NCBI GenBank assembly: GCA_031285605.1
Contig: JAITVW010000110.1
Coordinates: 1 to 7,176 of the forward strand
Reading direction: 5' to 3'
From: Fusobacteriales bacterium
GTDB taxonomy: Bacteria; Fusobacteriota; Fusobacteriia; Fusobacteriales; Leptotrichiaceae
DNA: 7,176 nt
In this document: one piece after another, positions 1 to 6,569 of the stretch
How positions within the stretch are numbered: position 1 is the stretch's first letter
How the letters are laid out: each line of letters begins with the position of its first letter
Notes under the pieces: model-generated
Seen by the model: the letters and a program-made list of their open reading frames with translations, nothing else
Told to the model about the DNA's origin: nothing
The model's database searches: none
Made by a program: the position numbers and the translations under genes

Positions 1-239
1 CCTAATATCTCCAATACTTTTTCACTCACAATCCCATACTTTTCATCTTATATTTTAATTTTTTATAAATTATTTAATAATATTAATTACATATAAAAAA
101 CAAAAGTACACTTTTTTTACAATATTCACACTTTCTGATATTCTCTTACATAAATAAAAATATTTCTTACCCGGTAAATTCTTTGTCAGAGCCTTAAATC
201 AGCCGTATAAAAAATTTTTTGTTTTTTTTAATTTTACTA
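1..239. other. AT-rich intergenic region upstream of clpB
   Basis: No gene is supported here. The stretch is very AT-rich, with A and T runs and a small inverted repeat, AAAAGT-AC-ACTTTT at 102-115, that could be an operator but has no further support. On the minus strand the first 29 bases could be the start of a gene leaving the window (a GTG at 29-27 followed by an open frame), but no good ribosome site precedes it. Confidence 0.4.
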
Positions 240-268
240 TTGACATTTTACTATGAAAATGATATAAA
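240..268 (+). promoter_or_regulatory. clpB promoter (sigma-70 type)
   Basis: A perfect -35 box TTGACA (240-245) and a -10 box TATAAA (263-268) are separated by exactly 17 bases. Transcription should begin near 275, inside the CIRCE operator, which is the usual geometry for HrcA repression. The resulting leader is about 45 bases and carries the site GAGGTG at 308-313, five bases before the clpB ATG. Confidence 0.88.
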
Positions 269-272
269 ATTA

Positions 273-299
273 TTAGCACTCTAACCGGGTGAGTGCTAA
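273..299 (+). promoter_or_regulatory. CIRCE operator (HrcA binding site)
   Basis: The arms TTAGCACTC (273-281) and GAGTGCTAA (291-299) form a perfect 9-bp inverted repeat around a 9-base spacer, the canonical CIRCE consensus. CIRCE is bound by the heat-shock repressor HrcA, whose folding depends on GroEL, so the downstream gene is derepressed when unfolded protein builds up. The site overlaps the expected transcription start of clpB. hrcA is not in this window. Confidence 0.97.
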
Positions 300-318
300 A
301 CAAATATGAGGTGATTAT

Positions 319-2892
319 ATGGAAAATAAATTTACTGAAAAAAGCGTGGAAGCCATCTCAGAGGCGCATAACTATGCTGTCAGATATAAAAGTCCGGATA
401 TGAAGGCAGAACATTTACTGCTTGCATTAGTCGGCCAGATGGAAGGATTAATCCCTAAGCTTTTACAAAAAATGGGAATAAATACATCTAATCTTATAAA
501 TAAATTATCAACTAAGCTGGATTCATTTTCAAAAGTAGACGGTTCATCAGGAGATCCGAGACCCAATGCGGAATTAAACAGAGTTCTTGTACAGGCAGAA
601 GATTATATGAAAAAATATCATGATTCTTATATCAGTACAGAGCATTTGTTTTTAGCCGCTTTTGATAATAATAATTTCTTAAAGGCTAATAATATAAATA
701 AAGACCAGTTTGAAAATGTTCTTGCCGACGTAAGAGGAAATAAAAGAGTAGATAATACTGCTCCTGAGAATTCATACGATGCTCTGGAAAAATACGGCAA
801 AGATCTTGTGGAACTGGCAAAAAAAGGTAAAATTGATCCTATTATAGGAAGAGATACAGAAATAAGACGTGCTATACAGATTCTTTCAAGAAGAACAAAA
901 AACAATCCTATACTTATAGGTGAGCCCGGTGTTGGTAAAACAGCCATTGCAGAAGGAATTGCACAGAGAATACTTAAAGGCGACGTACCTGAAAGCCTGA
1001 AAGACAAGACCGTATTCTCGCTTGATATGGGCTCTCTTATTTCCGGTGCCAAATACAGAGGTGAATTCGAGGAAAGATTAAAGGCTGTTATTAAAGAAAT
1101 AGAAGACAGTGACGGAAGAATTATACTTTTTATAGATGAAGTGCACACTATCGTAGGTGCAGGAAAAGGCGACGGCGCCATGGATGCGGGAAATCTTCTA
1201 AAGCCTATGCTTGCCCGTGGCGATGCCAAGGTTATAGGTGCTACCACAATAGAAGAATACAGAAAATACATAGAAAAAGATCCTGCCCTTGAGCGTAGAT
1301 TCCAGCCTGTTTTAGTGCCTGAATCTTCTGTAGAGGATACTATTTCTATACTTCGCGGACTGAAAGAAAAATTCGAGACTTTTCACGGTATTAGAATTAC
1401 TGATAATGCACTTGTAGCTGCTGCTGTTATGAGTGACAGATATATAAGCGACAGATTTTTGCCGGACAAGGCAATTGATCTGATTGACGAGGCCTCTGCA
1501 AAAATAAAGACAGAAATAGATTCTATGCCTACAGAGCTTGATGAAGTTACAAGAAAGGTATTACAGCTTGAAATAGAGAGAGAAGCACTGAAAAAAGAAA
1601 AAGACAAGGCTTCACAAGACAGACTTGAATCTTTGGAAAAAGAGCTTGCAGACCTCAATGAAAAGAAAAACACTCTTCAGAGTCAATGGGAAGCTGAAAA
1701 GCACGAAGTCGATGCATTAAAGAAAATAAACGAGGAAATCGACAAAGTAAAATTAGAGATTCAGGAAGCCGAAAGGATTTATGACCTGAATAAACTTGCT
1801 GAGTTAAAATATGGTAAGCTTGCTGCACTTGAAAAAAAGAAAGAGCAGGAAGAGTCAGATCCGGAAATAAGAAAAGACAGTGCAAGACTTCTGAAACAAG
1901 AGCTTGACAGTGAAGAAATAGCAGAAGTAGTCGGAAAATGGACAGGTATTCCTGTATCAAAATTAATGGAAGGTGAAAAAGATAAAATACTTCATCTTGA
2001 AGATCACCTGAAAACAAGAGTAGTCGGTCAGGATGAAGCTATCAAAGCTATCAGTGATACTATTATCAGATCACGTGCAGGGCTGAAAGACCCGAACAGA
2101 CCGATCGGATCATTTATATTCCTTGGTCCTACAGGTGTTGGTAAGACTTATCTTGCGAAAACACTTGCATATAATTTATTTGATGATGAAAATAATATTG
2201 TCAGAATTGATATGAGTGAATATATGGATAAATTCAGTGTTACCAGACTAATCGGAGCACCTCCGGGATATGTGGGATACGAAGAGGGCGGACAGCTTAC
2301 AGAGGCTGTCAGAAGAAAACCATACTCTGTTATACTTTTGGACGAAATCGAAAAAGCACATCCGGATGTATTCAACGTTTTATTACAGCTCCTTGACGAC
2401 GGAAGACTTACAGACGGAAAAGGTAAAGTAGTAGACTTTAAAAATTCTATAATTATAATGACATCAAACTTAGGAAGCCATCTGATTCTTGAAGATCCTG
2501 AAATGAAACAGGAAACAAGAGACGGTGTAATGAATGAACTGAAGATAAGATTCAGACCTGAATTTTTGAACAGAGTAGATGATATTATTGTCTTCAAGGC
2601 TCTTGACAAAGATAATGTAAAAGGAATTGTCCGTCTTGTCCTTGATGATATCAATAAAAAATTAAAAGAACAGTATATGAGAATAGAATATACAGATGCA
2701 GCCCTTGACTTTATAGTAAAAGAGGCTTATGATCCGAGCTACGGAGCAAGACCTTTGAGAAGATTTGTACAGAAAGATATAGAAACTAATCTCTCAAAAA
2801 TGATTCTTGCAAATGAAGTAAAGGAAAATGATGTTATTTTAATAGACAGCGACGGCTATACATTAAGCTATAATATTAATCTTCCTGTATAA
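319..2892 (+). CDS. clpB: ATP-dependent chaperone/disaggregase ClpB
   Basis: ClpB is a cytoplasmic hexameric AAA+ machine that pulls polypeptides out of aggregates together with DnaK/DnaJ/GrpE. The 857 residues match the usual length and the full domain order is present. The N-terminal Clp repeat domain covers about residues 1-145. NBD1 has Walker A GEPGVGKT at 201-208, Walker B Asp273-Glu274, pore loop KYRG with Tyr246, and arginine fingers Arg326-Arg327. The charged coiled-coil middle domain, at about 405-520, distinguishes ClpB from ClpA and ClpC. NBD2 has Walker A GPTGVGKT at 603-610, Walker B Asp675-Glu676, pore loop GYVGY with Tyr651, and sensor-2 GARPLRR at 809-815. The ATG at 319 is set by GAGGTG at 308-313. 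The gene stands alone between a CIRCE-overlapped promoter and a terminator, so it is heat-shock regulated by HrcA. No key residue is missing. Confidence 0.97.
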   Translation: MENKFTEKSVEAISEAHNYAVRYKSPDMKAEHLLLALVGQMEGLIPKLLQKMGINTSNLINKLSTKLDSFSKVDGSSGDPRPNAELNRVLVQAEDYMKKYHDSYISTEHLFLAAFDNNNFLKANNINKDQFENVLADVRGNKRVDNTAPENSYDALEKYGKDLVELAKKGKIDPIIGRDTEIRRAIQILSRRTKNNPILIGEPGVGKTAIAEGIAQRILKGDVPESLKDKTVFSLDMGSLISGAKYRGEFEERLKAVIKEIEDSDGRIILFIDEVHTIVGAGKGDGAMDAGNLLKPMLARGDAKVIGATTIEEYRKYIEKDPALERRFQPVLVPESSVEDTISILRGLKEKFETFHGIRITDNALVAAAVMSDRYISDRFLPDKAIDLIDEASAKIKTEIDSMPTELDEVTRKVLQLEIEREALKKEKDKASQDRLESLEKELADLNEKKNTLQSQWEAEKHEVDALKKINEEIDKVKLEIQEAERIYDLNKLAELKYGKLAALEKKKEQEESDPEIRKDSARLLKQELDSEEIAEVVGKWTGIPVSKLMEGEKDKILHLEDHLKTRVVGQDEAIKAISDTIIRSRAGLKDPNRPIGSFIFLGPTGVGKTYLAKTLAYNLFDDENNIVRIDMSEYMDKFSVTRLIGAPPGYVGYEEGGQLTEAVRRKPYSVILLDEIEKAHPDVFNVLLQLLDDGRLTDGKGKVVDFKNSIIIMTSNLGSHLILEDPEMKQETRDGVMNELKIRFRPEFLNRVDDIIVFKALDKDNVKGIVRLVLDDINKKLKEQYMRIEYTDAALDFIVKEAYDPSYGARPLRRFVQKDIETNLSKMILANEVKENDVILIDSDGYTLSYNINLPV

Positions 2893-2920
2893 ATGATTTA
2901 TACTCAGTATTTAACAGATA

Positions 2921-2952
2921 AAAATCCGGCTGTATCAGAAGCCGGCTTCTTC
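2921..2952. terminator. Bidirectional intrinsic terminator between clpB and csaA
   Basis: CCGGCT (2926-2931) pairs with AGCCGG (2940-2945) across an 8-base loop. On the minus strand the hairpin is followed by ATTTTTAT, which suits termination of csaA. On the plus strand it is followed by the pyrimidine-rich CTTCTTCT, a weaker signal for clpB. The two genes converge here. A further 10-bp inverted repeat, AATGATTTAT (2892-2901) and ATAAATCATT (2986-2995), surrounds it. Confidence 0.65.
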
Positions 2953-3020
2953 TGCCATATATTCTTTCATCTTATCAAATATATAATAAATCATTCTAAA
3001 TATTATAGACAAATAAATTC

Positions 3021-3356
3021 TTAACCCAGCTTATCCCCTTTTTTTACATTAATTCCCGAATCAGGCTGAATAAGTACCACACCTTTCTTACTATACACCC
3101 CCAAAACTAAAACCTCAGAAATAAAAGCTCCGATCTGTCTGGGCGGAAAATTAACCACTCCCAGTATCTGTTTCCCCTTTATATCTTCCGGTTTATATAA
3201 ATCTGTTATTTGAGCGCTGGATTTTTTCACTCCTATTTCCTCACCAAAATCAACCCATACTTTATATGCCGGTTTCCTTGCTTCAGGGAATTCCTGAACA
3301 TCAATTATTTCCCCTACACGTATATCAAGCTTTACAAAATCCTCGAATACTGCCAT
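3021..3356 (-). CDS. csaA: CsaA-like tRNA-binding-domain protein / chaperone
   Basis: This 111-residue protein is a stand-alone tRNA-binding OB-fold domain of the CsaA family, related to the C-terminal dimerisation domain of methionyl-tRNA synthetase. The family marks are visible: the start MAVFEDFVKLDIRVG, a central SSAQITDLY (46-54), and VVNFPPRQIGAFISEVLVLG (67-86), covering the whole fold at the usual length of about 110. Bacillus CsaA is a cytoplasmic homodimer with chaperone and export-related activity; that role is family knowledge and is not visible in the sequence. The start is the ATG at 3356, preceded by AGGTGAGGAG and four A's. A GTG four codons upstream lies inside this ribosome site and is unlikely to be used. 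The gene has its own extended -10 promoter and converges on clpB. Confidence 0.9.
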   Translation of the reverse strand: MAVFEDFVKLDIRVGEIIDVQEFPEARKPAYKVWVDFGEEIGVKKSSAQITDLYKPEDIKGKQILGVVNFPPRQIGAFISEVLVLGVYSKKGVVLIQPDSGINVKKGDKLG

Positions 3357-3388
3357 TTTTCTCCTCACCTGTCTCTGTTTTTTCCATC

Positions 3389-3397
3389 ATTATACCA
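3389..3397 (-). promoter_or_regulatory. csaA promoter, extended -10
   Basis: On the minus strand the sequence reads TGG-TATAAT, a perfect -10 box with the extended TGn element. No good -35 is seen at 17 bases, which is typical of extended -10 promoters. The start point would fall near 3382, giving a leader of about 25 bases. The promoter lies about 40 bases beyond the last recognisable codons of the GH13 pseudogene. Confidence 0.7.
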
Positions 3398-3437
3398 TAA
3401 CTTTATTTTTTATAAAAATTTTGCAATAAAAAATCCC

Positions 3438-4006
3438 TTGAATATACTGACATAACTGTTTATATATTTCCTGTCTCATGGGTTCATATTCCCAGTTTAG
3501 ATCAGCTTATGTAACATCAAATAAATGAAGATAATAGCTGTCCGTTCTTTCATCCAGCATCCAGACCGGTCCTCTAAACTTCGATACCCAGTTATTAGGA
3601 AGTTTTCCTTTATTTTTTTTCCAGATATAAAAATTTCTGTATGGATTATCTGCTTATTTTGATAATTCTTTAAACCACATATGCTCTTATGCTCTGTTGA
3701 TATATGAGTTACTACAATATCCATCATTATTTCCAGCCCACTTTTATGTGTTTCATGAAGAAGATTTTTGAAATCATCTGTTGTTCCGTAAACAGGGTCT
3801 ATATTATAGTAATCTGCAATATCATATCCGTTATCATTGCCCGGACTTATATATACCGATGTCAGCCATATATATTCTACCCCCATATCTGCAATATAAG
3901 GAAGTCTGCTGATTATTCCGTTAATATCCCCTATTCCGTCACCGTTACTGTCCTGAAAGCTTTTTGGATAAATCTGATATACACTCATCTTTTTATAATC
4001 TGTCAT
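3438..4006 (-). pseudogene. Decayed GH13 alpha-glucosidase, probably trehalose-6-phosphate hydrolase
   Basis: The first 100 or so codons read as the N-terminus of a GH13 alpha-glucosidase: VYQIYPKSFQDSNGDGIGD, then YIWLTSVYISP, NGYDIADYYNIDPVYGT and DIVVTHISTEH. The frame then breaks. Removing one copy of an 8-bp tandem duplication (3680-3695) restores STEH-MWFKEL. The restored frame continues with NPYRNFYIWKKNKGKLPNNW, WMLDERTDSYYLHLFDVT, then ADLNWEYEP and MRQEIYK. Two stops interrupt it, at 3654-3656 and at 3507-3509, where the family has TQADLNW, so CAA probably became TAA. Homology ends near 3438, at about residue 190 of the usual 540-560, before the GFRxDV segment that holds the catalytic nucleophile. 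Conserved residues have also drifted: VVNH is now VVTH and LTP is now LTS. No Shine-Dalgarno is seen before the ATG. The gene cannot make an active enzyme. STEH and PYRNFYIWK favour TreC/TreA, but oligo-1,6-glucosidase is possible. Confidence 0.9.
3680..3695 (-). repeat. 8-bp tandem duplication causing the GH13 frameshift
   Basis: On the minus strand AGAGCATA occurs twice with no gap (3695-3688 and 3687-3680). Deleting either copy puts the upstream frame, ending STEH, directly into the downstream GH13 frame, beginning MWFKEL, without losing or gaining a residue. The duplication is therefore the frameshifting event. Confidence 0.88.
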
Positions 4007-4045
4007 AGTCTAAGAATGTTATATCAGACTTGTTGTTTCCACTTT

Positions 4046-4074
4046 TTCATAACTTATTTAAACAAGTTTGTCAA
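4046..4074 (-). promoter_or_regulatory. Relic promoter with palindromic operator upstream of the GH13 pseudogene
   Basis: On the minus strand a perfect -35 TTGACA (4074-4069) and a -10 TATGAA (4051-4046) are 17 bases apart. The spacer is filled by an 18-bp near-perfect palindrome, AACTTGTTTAAATAAGTT (4068-4051), with one mismatched pair. A repressor bound there would block RNA polymerase. The half-site ACTTG resembles the ACTTGTATATACAAGT type of operator recognised by the GntR-family trehalose repressor TreR. That match is from memory and is an inference. No treR or PTS gene is in the window. Confidence 0.6.
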
Positions 4075-4201
4075 TTTTTTTCAAAAATGAAATTATACTT
4101 CTTTATAGCTATTTTTATACATAAAAATTTTATTTATTTTATTATTTCTCATCAAAATTTATAAAAAATATAATTTTTTTCAAACTGCCTGCCCTAAAAT
4201 T

Positions 4202-4621
4202 TTATTCTTCCACTATTTCTATTTTATTCACATCTAATATTATTTCTGTATAATGATATCTGGAATTGGAATGAAGAAGAAAACCGGTAACTCTCACTGT
4301 TTTTCCTGTTAATTGTTCAGGTTCTGTTTTAGCGGAATCAAAGTTTAGCTGAATCTGCAAAACATTATATACAGGATCAAATATCTCATATCTGTTTCTT
4401 ATCTCCGTATCTGCTGTTTTTACCACATTTACAGGGTTTTCAAAAACTATAAAATAAGGATAAATAACTGCATTTCTGTTATATCCCGCAGGATTTTTTA
4501 TTTTTTCCCTGACAAGCTTTCCCAGAATAACAGTATCATTTATTCCGTAATAATAGACTGCCCTGTCTGAAACTGCAATAACCGATAATAATACTAATAA
4601 TGACAAAATAGCTTTTTTCAC
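4202..4621 (-). CDS. Secreted DUF4431-like protein of unknown function
   Basis: This 139-residue protein begins with a Sec-type signal: MKK followed by a hydrophobic stretch to about residue 18, with possible cleavage near Ala21. There is no lipobox cysteine and no second membrane segment, so it is probably exported. The C-terminal part, LTGKTVRVTGFLL (104-116) followed by HYTEIILDVNKIEI, resembles the DUF4431 pattern of a strand, a GTL-type turn and a final basic strand. The middle has ILGKLVREK and a FIVFENPV strand, also in keeping with that family. I recognise the family only by pattern, and its function is unknown. The start is the GTG at 4621, with GAGGTGG at 4635-4629 and proper spacing. 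The gene is divergent from the small gene at 4866. I see no clear terminator after it. Confidence 0.75.
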   Translation of the reverse strand: MKKAILSLLVLLSVIAVSDRAVYYYGINDTVILGKLVREKIKNPAGYNRNAVIYPYFIVFENPVNVVKTADTEIRNRYEIFDPVYNVLQIQLNFDSAKTEPEQLTGKTVRVTGFLLHSNSRYHYTEIILDVNKIEIVEE

Positions 4622-4712
4622 AGCTGCCCACCTCTATTGTTTTTTTATTGATTTTATTTATATTTTCTGTAATATGTTTCATTTCTGGCGATATCTTCTG
4701 TTTTATCTTTAT

Positions 4713-4718
4713 ATTATA
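4713..4718 (-). promoter_or_regulatory. Candidate -10 box for the DUF4431-like gene
   Basis: The minus strand shows a perfect TATAAT. The -35 position at 17 bases reads TTAAAT, which is weak. This would give a leader of about 85 bases before the GTG at 4621. The leader is AT-rich and I see no riboswitch-like structure in it. Confidence 0.45.
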
Positions 4719-4800
4719 CTATATTTATCAGAATAATTTAACCAAAGTTTTCTTGAACTTCTATTCAGATAATAAATGTCTGCCGGTCATAAAATATTTA

Positions 4801-4829
4801 TAGACTTCTTATAAAAATTTTGTTATAAT
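4801..4829 (+). promoter_or_regulatory. Promoter of the small gene at 4866 (and possibly rtcB)
   Basis: A -35 box TAGACT (4801-4806) and a perfect -10 TATAAT (4824-4829) are 17 bases apart, and an extended TGT precedes the -10. Transcription should begin near 4836, giving a leader of about 30 bases with GGAGGTG at 4853-4859. It is the best plus-strand promoter upstream of rtcB. Confidence 0.72.
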
Positions 4830-4865
4830 TTTTTCATCTGATTTATATTTATGGAGGTGTTCATT

Positions 4866-5072
4866 GTGAAAAATATTAAAAATCAATATTTTATAACTGG
4901 TAATTTATATCAAAAGCCGGCTTTTATTAGTTTTAATAATACTGATTTTTTAATGTACAGTGAAATACACATGCTGGATATACCAGCCTGTATATCAGAA
5001 AAAGAATATTTTAGTGAAGCAGAAAATATAAAACGGAATTTTTTTATAAATCCGTGTATATTACAAATATAA
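4866..5072 (+). CDS. Small hypothetical protein (68 aa)
   Basis: I do not recognise this protein. It has 68 residues, no signal peptide, no membrane segment and no repeated motif. It is rich in Ile, Phe, Asn and Lys, with two cysteines (42 and 64). The start is the GTG at 4866, because GGAGGTG at 4853-4859 lies six bases upstream; an ATG at 4851 overlaps that site and has no site of its own. A good extended -10 promoter precedes it and an intrinsic terminator follows 57 bases after the stop, so it looks like a real transcription unit. It may be a small protein in its own right or the translated leader of rtcB. Codon composition does not differ obviously from its neighbours. Confidence 0.6.
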   Translation: MKNIKNQYFITGNLYQKPAFISFNNTDFLMYSEIHMLDIPACISEKEYFSEAENIKRNFFINPCILQI

Positions 5073-5101
5073 TAAAGGATAACAGTCTTCCGGCTTTTAT
5101 T
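4912..5101 (+). repeat. CCGG-centred palindrome with a distal direct repeat
   Basis: AAAAGCCGGCTTTT (4912-4925) is a perfect 14-bp palindrome inside the small gene. The 12-mer CCGGCTTTTATT occurs at 4917-4928 and again at 5090-5101, after its stop codon. AAAAGCCGG at 4912-4920 can therefore pair with its own right half or with the distal copy, which would allow alternative RNA folds. Whether this is functional is inference. Confidence 0.5.
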
Positions 5102-5129
5102 TCCTGAAAGTAATAATTATGTTTTCGTG

Positions 5130-5153
5130 ACTTCCTTAAAGGAAGTTTTTTTT
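5130..5153 (+). terminator. Intrinsic terminator just upstream of rtcB
   Basis: ACTTCCTT and AAGGAAGT form a perfect inverted repeat across 5130-5146; the real hairpin is 6-7 bp with a short loop. It is followed by eight T's (5146-5153). The tract ends 41 bases before the rtcB ATG. It acts on plus-strand RNA coming from the small gene. The opposite strand has no T tract. Confidence 0.88.
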
Positions 5154-5194
5154 ATACAAAATATTTATAAAATTAAAATTTGAAAGGAGCAGTA

Positions 5195-6412
5195 ATGAGT
5201 TTAAAAATATTTGCAGACTTAATTGATGAACAAACAAAAAAGCAAATCATAAGCATTCATGAACAGGAGCACTATAAAGACCAGAAAATCAGAATTATGC
5301 CTGACTGTCATTTAGGAAAGGGATCATGTATAGGATTTACGCAGGAAATGACTTCTTCTCTTGTTAATCCTGCATTTGTCGGAGTAGATATAGGCTGCGG
5401 CGTTACTATGATGATTTTTAAGTCTGATAAAAGCATTGATCTTAATTATCTTGATAAAACTATAAAAAATAATATTCCATCCGGAATCAACAGAAATAAA
5501 AACTCATTAAGATATGAAAAATATATATCTCAGGATTTTGATAAAAAATTAAAAAAATTATGTGATACTATTACTGTTATTAACTACGAAGATGTAAAAA
5601 ACAGCCTTTGTTCATTGGGCGGAGGTAACCACTTTATAGAAATGGGGTATAAACCAAAGAATGGCGAACATTACTATCATCTTACAGTACACAGCGGAAG
5701 CAGAAATTTTGGATTGAAAGTTGCCGAACATTATATTAAAGAATCCAGAGAAAAAAACAAGGAATTTCAAAAATTTAATCTGAAATTACGTGAAAAAGTA
5801 GAAAAATTAAAAGCTGAAAACAGACATGCCGAAATAGAAGATTTCATCAAAAATGAAAGAAAATCTTATTTCCCCAAAAATATAGAATTAATTGACGGAA
5901 ATGACGGTTATTTCAGTGATCTTGACATAGCCCAGAATTTCGCATACTATAACAGAATTGCCATGCTTGGTGAAATTTACGAGCTTCTTGAAAGAGATTA
6001 TATCCTTGAGAAATATGACATTATAAACAGTACACATAACTATATAGATTTTTCCGGTAAAAATCCTGTTTTGAGAAAAGGTGCAATATCTGCCAAAAAA
6101 GATGAGATTATAATCATACCTTTTAATATGAGAGACGGAATAATTCTCGGAAAAGGAAAAGGCAATGAAGATTGGAACTGCTCTGCTCCCCACGGTGCAG
6201 GTCGTGTTTTATCCAGAACAAAGGCAAACGAACAGCTGAAGGACAGCAATGTAAACGAAATAATGACAGATGTATACACTACTACTGCACAGTATTGCAT
6301 TGATGAGCTTCCTGCTGCTTATAAACCTGTAGATGCTATATTGCCTGTCATTACACCTTCTCTTGAAGTCCTTGACACCATAAAACCAATCTATAATTTT
6401 AAGGCAAAATAA
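5195..6412 (+). CDS. rtcB: RtcB-family RNA 3'-phosphate/5'-OH ligase
   Basis: RtcB joins RNA 2',3'-cyclic phosphate or 3'-phosphate ends to 5'-hydroxyl ends, using GTP and Mn2+, in RNA repair or tRNA splicing. The 405 residues are close to the E. coli length of 408. Visible motifs are MPDCHLGKG (35-43), VGVDIGCG with metal ligands Asp65 and Cys68, GGNHF with Asn145-His146, HSGSR with His166, STHNY with His281, and SAPHGAGR with His333, the residue that is guanylylated. The protein ends in the YNFKA-type tail of one RtcB subgroup. The ATG at 5195 follows AAAGGAG (5183-5189); a TTG at 5180 overlaps this site and is not the start. No rtcA, rtcR or prfH is in the window, so its substrate cannot be inferred. 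No good -35/-10 pair lies between the terminator ending at 5153 and the gene; TATAAA at 5166-5171 is the only -10 candidate. Confidence 0.95.
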   Translation: MSLKIFADLIDEQTKKQIISIHEQEHYKDQKIRIMPDCHLGKGSCIGFTQEMTSSLVNPAFVGVDIGCGVTMMIFKSDKSIDLNYLDKTIKNNIPSGINRNKNSLRYEKYISQDFDKKLKKLCDTITVINYEDVKNSLCSLGGGNHFIEMGYKPKNGEHYYHLTVHSGSRNFGLKVAEHYIKESREKNKEFQKFNLKLREKVEKLKAENRHAEIEDFIKNERKSYFPKNIELIDGNDGYFSDLDIAQNFAYYNRIAMLGEIYELLERDYILEKYDIINSTHNYIDFSGKNPVLRKGAISAKKDEIIIIPFNMRDGIILGKGKGNEDWNCSAPHGAGRVLSRTKANEQLKDSNVNEIMTDVYTTTAQYCIDELPAAYKPVDAILPVITPSLEVLDTIKPIYNFKAK

Positions 6413-6413
6413 A

Positions 6414-6447
6414 GAGAGCCTGAAAAGCGCTTGTTTAACAGGCTCTC
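6414..6447. terminator. 9-bp hairpin directly after the rtcB stop
   Basis: GAGAGCCTG (6414-6422) pairs perfectly with CAGGCTCTC (6439-6447) around a 16-base loop that itself contains the palindrome AAGCGCTT. It starts one base after the rtcB stop codon. On the plus strand it is followed by ACAAAAAATT, with no U tract. On the minus strand it is followed by TTTATTTTG, a better terminator tail. It may define the rtcB mRNA 3' end, or stop transcription arriving from the right. Confidence 0.55.
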
Positions 6448-6569
6448 ACAAAAAATTCCATTTTATCTTATCTAAATATTTTTTATAAATCCATGCTTCT
6501 AACCACATTCAACTATTAATCAAAAGTTTTTTTAACTAAAGAAATTATTTTTTAATATTTGATAGTTTG

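Noticed and set aside
1..29. Possible minus-strand gene start (GTG at 29-27) leaving the window
   Set aside because: Only nine codons are visible and the GGGA upstream is two bases from the GTG, too close for a normal ribosome site. It cannot be supported from this window.
102..115. Small palindrome AAAAGT-AC-ACTTTT upstream of clpB
   Set aside because: Short A/T-rich inverted repeats are expected by chance in such sequence, and it lies far from the clpB promoter.
2935..2994. A 19-codon minus-strand frame after csaA
   Set aside because: No ribosome site, and its 3' half is the terminator hairpin.
3357..3368. GTG start four codons upstream of the csaA ATG
   Set aside because: It lies within the AGGTGAGGAG ribosome site, and the family normally begins at the ATG with MAV-type residues.
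3700..4090. Plus-strand open frame opposite the glucosidase remnant
   Set aside because: It is the antisense of clearly recognisable GH13 coding sequence, with no start signals and a low-complexity composition.
4851..4865. ATG start five codons upstream of the small gene's GTG
   Set aside because: The ATG runs into the GGAGGTG sequence, which is correctly spaced for the GTG at 4866, and has no site upstream.
5180..5194. TTG start five codons upstream of the rtcB ATG
   Set aside because: It overlaps the AAAGGAG site that serves the ATG at 5195 and has no site of its own.
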